Shown piece after piece: positions 63,712 to 64,000 of a DNA stretch of 64,000 nucleotides. The notes under the pieces are model-generated. The model was not told the origin of the DNA, did not search any database, and worked only from the letters and a program-made list of their open reading frames with translations. This stretch comes from Alloalcanivorax gelatiniphagus. GTDB lineage: Bacteria; Pseudomonadota; Gammaproteobacteria; Pseudomonadales; Alcanivoracaceae. The stretch spans positions 62,001 through 126,000 of the forward strand of contig NZ_VCQT01000046.1 in the NCBI RefSeq assembly GCF_005938655.1, in the 5' to 3' direction. The position numbers and the translations under genes are program-made. Position 1 is the stretch's first letter; each line of letters opens with the position of its first letter.

Positions 63712-64000
63712 GTGAGTAAAACCCGCGTTCTCCTTGAGAAAGAACAGAAGCTCGAGGTACTGCTCGCCTGTCGCCCGATCTATACCCGGGGCCAGGACGT
63801 GGCGGCCCTGCAATTGCTGGTGCAGGGAGAAAACGGCAAGGAGGCCTCCCTGGCCGACCTGGAGCACAGTGGCCCGATCATCCTCGGCACCTACACCTCC
63901 CTGTTTCAGAAAGGACGCATCAAATCGGTGCCCAGCTTCCTGCGCGTCACCGAGGAAATGCTGATGTCGCCGTCGCTGCCCTCCCTGCCGCGCCGGCAAT
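63712..64000 (+). CDS. Probable EAL/HDOD-domain protein (N-terminus only)
   Basis: A GTG start at 63712 opens a frame that runs off the window (96 codons seen). The opening block VLLACRPIYTRGQDVAALQLLVQGE resembles the start of YuxH-type EAL-HDOD proteins (LARQPI-x-D-x4-VVAYELLFR). The EAL part would lie from here and the HDOD part beyond the edge; conserved EAL residues are not identifiable in this piece. It lies 26 bases after flgN, so it may be co-transcribed with flgMN. Role in c-di-GMP turnover is unproven. Confidence 0.5.
   Translation, partial: MSKTRVLLEKEQKLEVLLACRPIYTRGQDVAALQLLVQGENGKEASLADLEHSGPIILGTYTSLFQKGRIKSVPSFLRVTEEMLMSPSLPSLPRRQ

Overview
This window comes from a high-GC gammaproteobacterium. 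The large Pseudomonas-type isocitrate lyase, the SulP/USP pair, CsbD and the dispersed GTAGGAGCG-type REP palindromes recall Alcanivorax/Alloalcanivorax or Halomonadaceae, but the genus is inferred, not proven. About 53 kb (11.4-64 kb) is one nearly complete flagellar and chemotaxis locus. Its master regulator is FlhDC, as in enteric and many beta-proteobacterial peritrichous systems, and no FleQ-type regulator is seen. The first 11.4 kb is ordinary genome: a DUF6351-like lipoprotein (running off the left edge), a phospholipase D-family protein, a small membrane protein, CsbD, aceA, a tandem universal stress protein, a SulP transporter and prfC.

Layout of the locus. (1) Minus strand 11.4-17.8 kb: flhB-flhA-flhF-flhE-fliA. 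(2) Minus strand 18.0-31.0 kb: motA-motB-cheA-cheW-aer-cheR-mcp-cheB-mcp-cheY-cheZ. (3) flhD-flhC at 31.1-32.0 kb behind a long AT-rich control region with two perfect CRP-type palindromes. (4) Minus strand 32.5-38.0 kb: a c-di-GMP gene (YcgR/PilZ fused to HD-GYP), then fliD-fliS-fliT and a second fliK/flhB-like pair. (5) Plus strand: fliC and flaG. (6) fliE (minus) diverging from fliF-G-H-I-J-K and fliL-M-N-O-P-Q-R (plus). (7) Minus strand 51.9-62.0 kb: flgB-C-D-E-F-G-H-I-J and flgK-L. (8) Plus strand: flgA, flgM, flgN and the start of a probable EAL/HDOD gene that runs off the right edge.

Regulation can be read from the sequence. FlhDC (class I) lies behind CRP sites. Class II operons (flhB, fliL, fliA, flgB) have candidate FlhD4C2 operators. 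Nine sigma-28 promoters of the form TAAAG-type -35, exactly 11 bases, GCCGATAA-type -10 were found by eye, in front of motA, the second mcp, cheB, fliD, the YcgR-HD-GYP gene, fliC, flaG, flgK and flgM.

The most unusual items are the sigma-28-controlled YcgR-PilZ-HD-GYP fusion with an altered metal-site motif; an FlhF with degraded GTPase motifs and a roughly 300-residue C-terminal extension, with no flhG and with flhE in its usual place; a second FliK/FlhB-C pair in the filament-cap operon; CRP-like sites at both flhD and flgM; and REP palindromes that have entered operons and gene ends (fliA, flgJ, fliP/fliQ).
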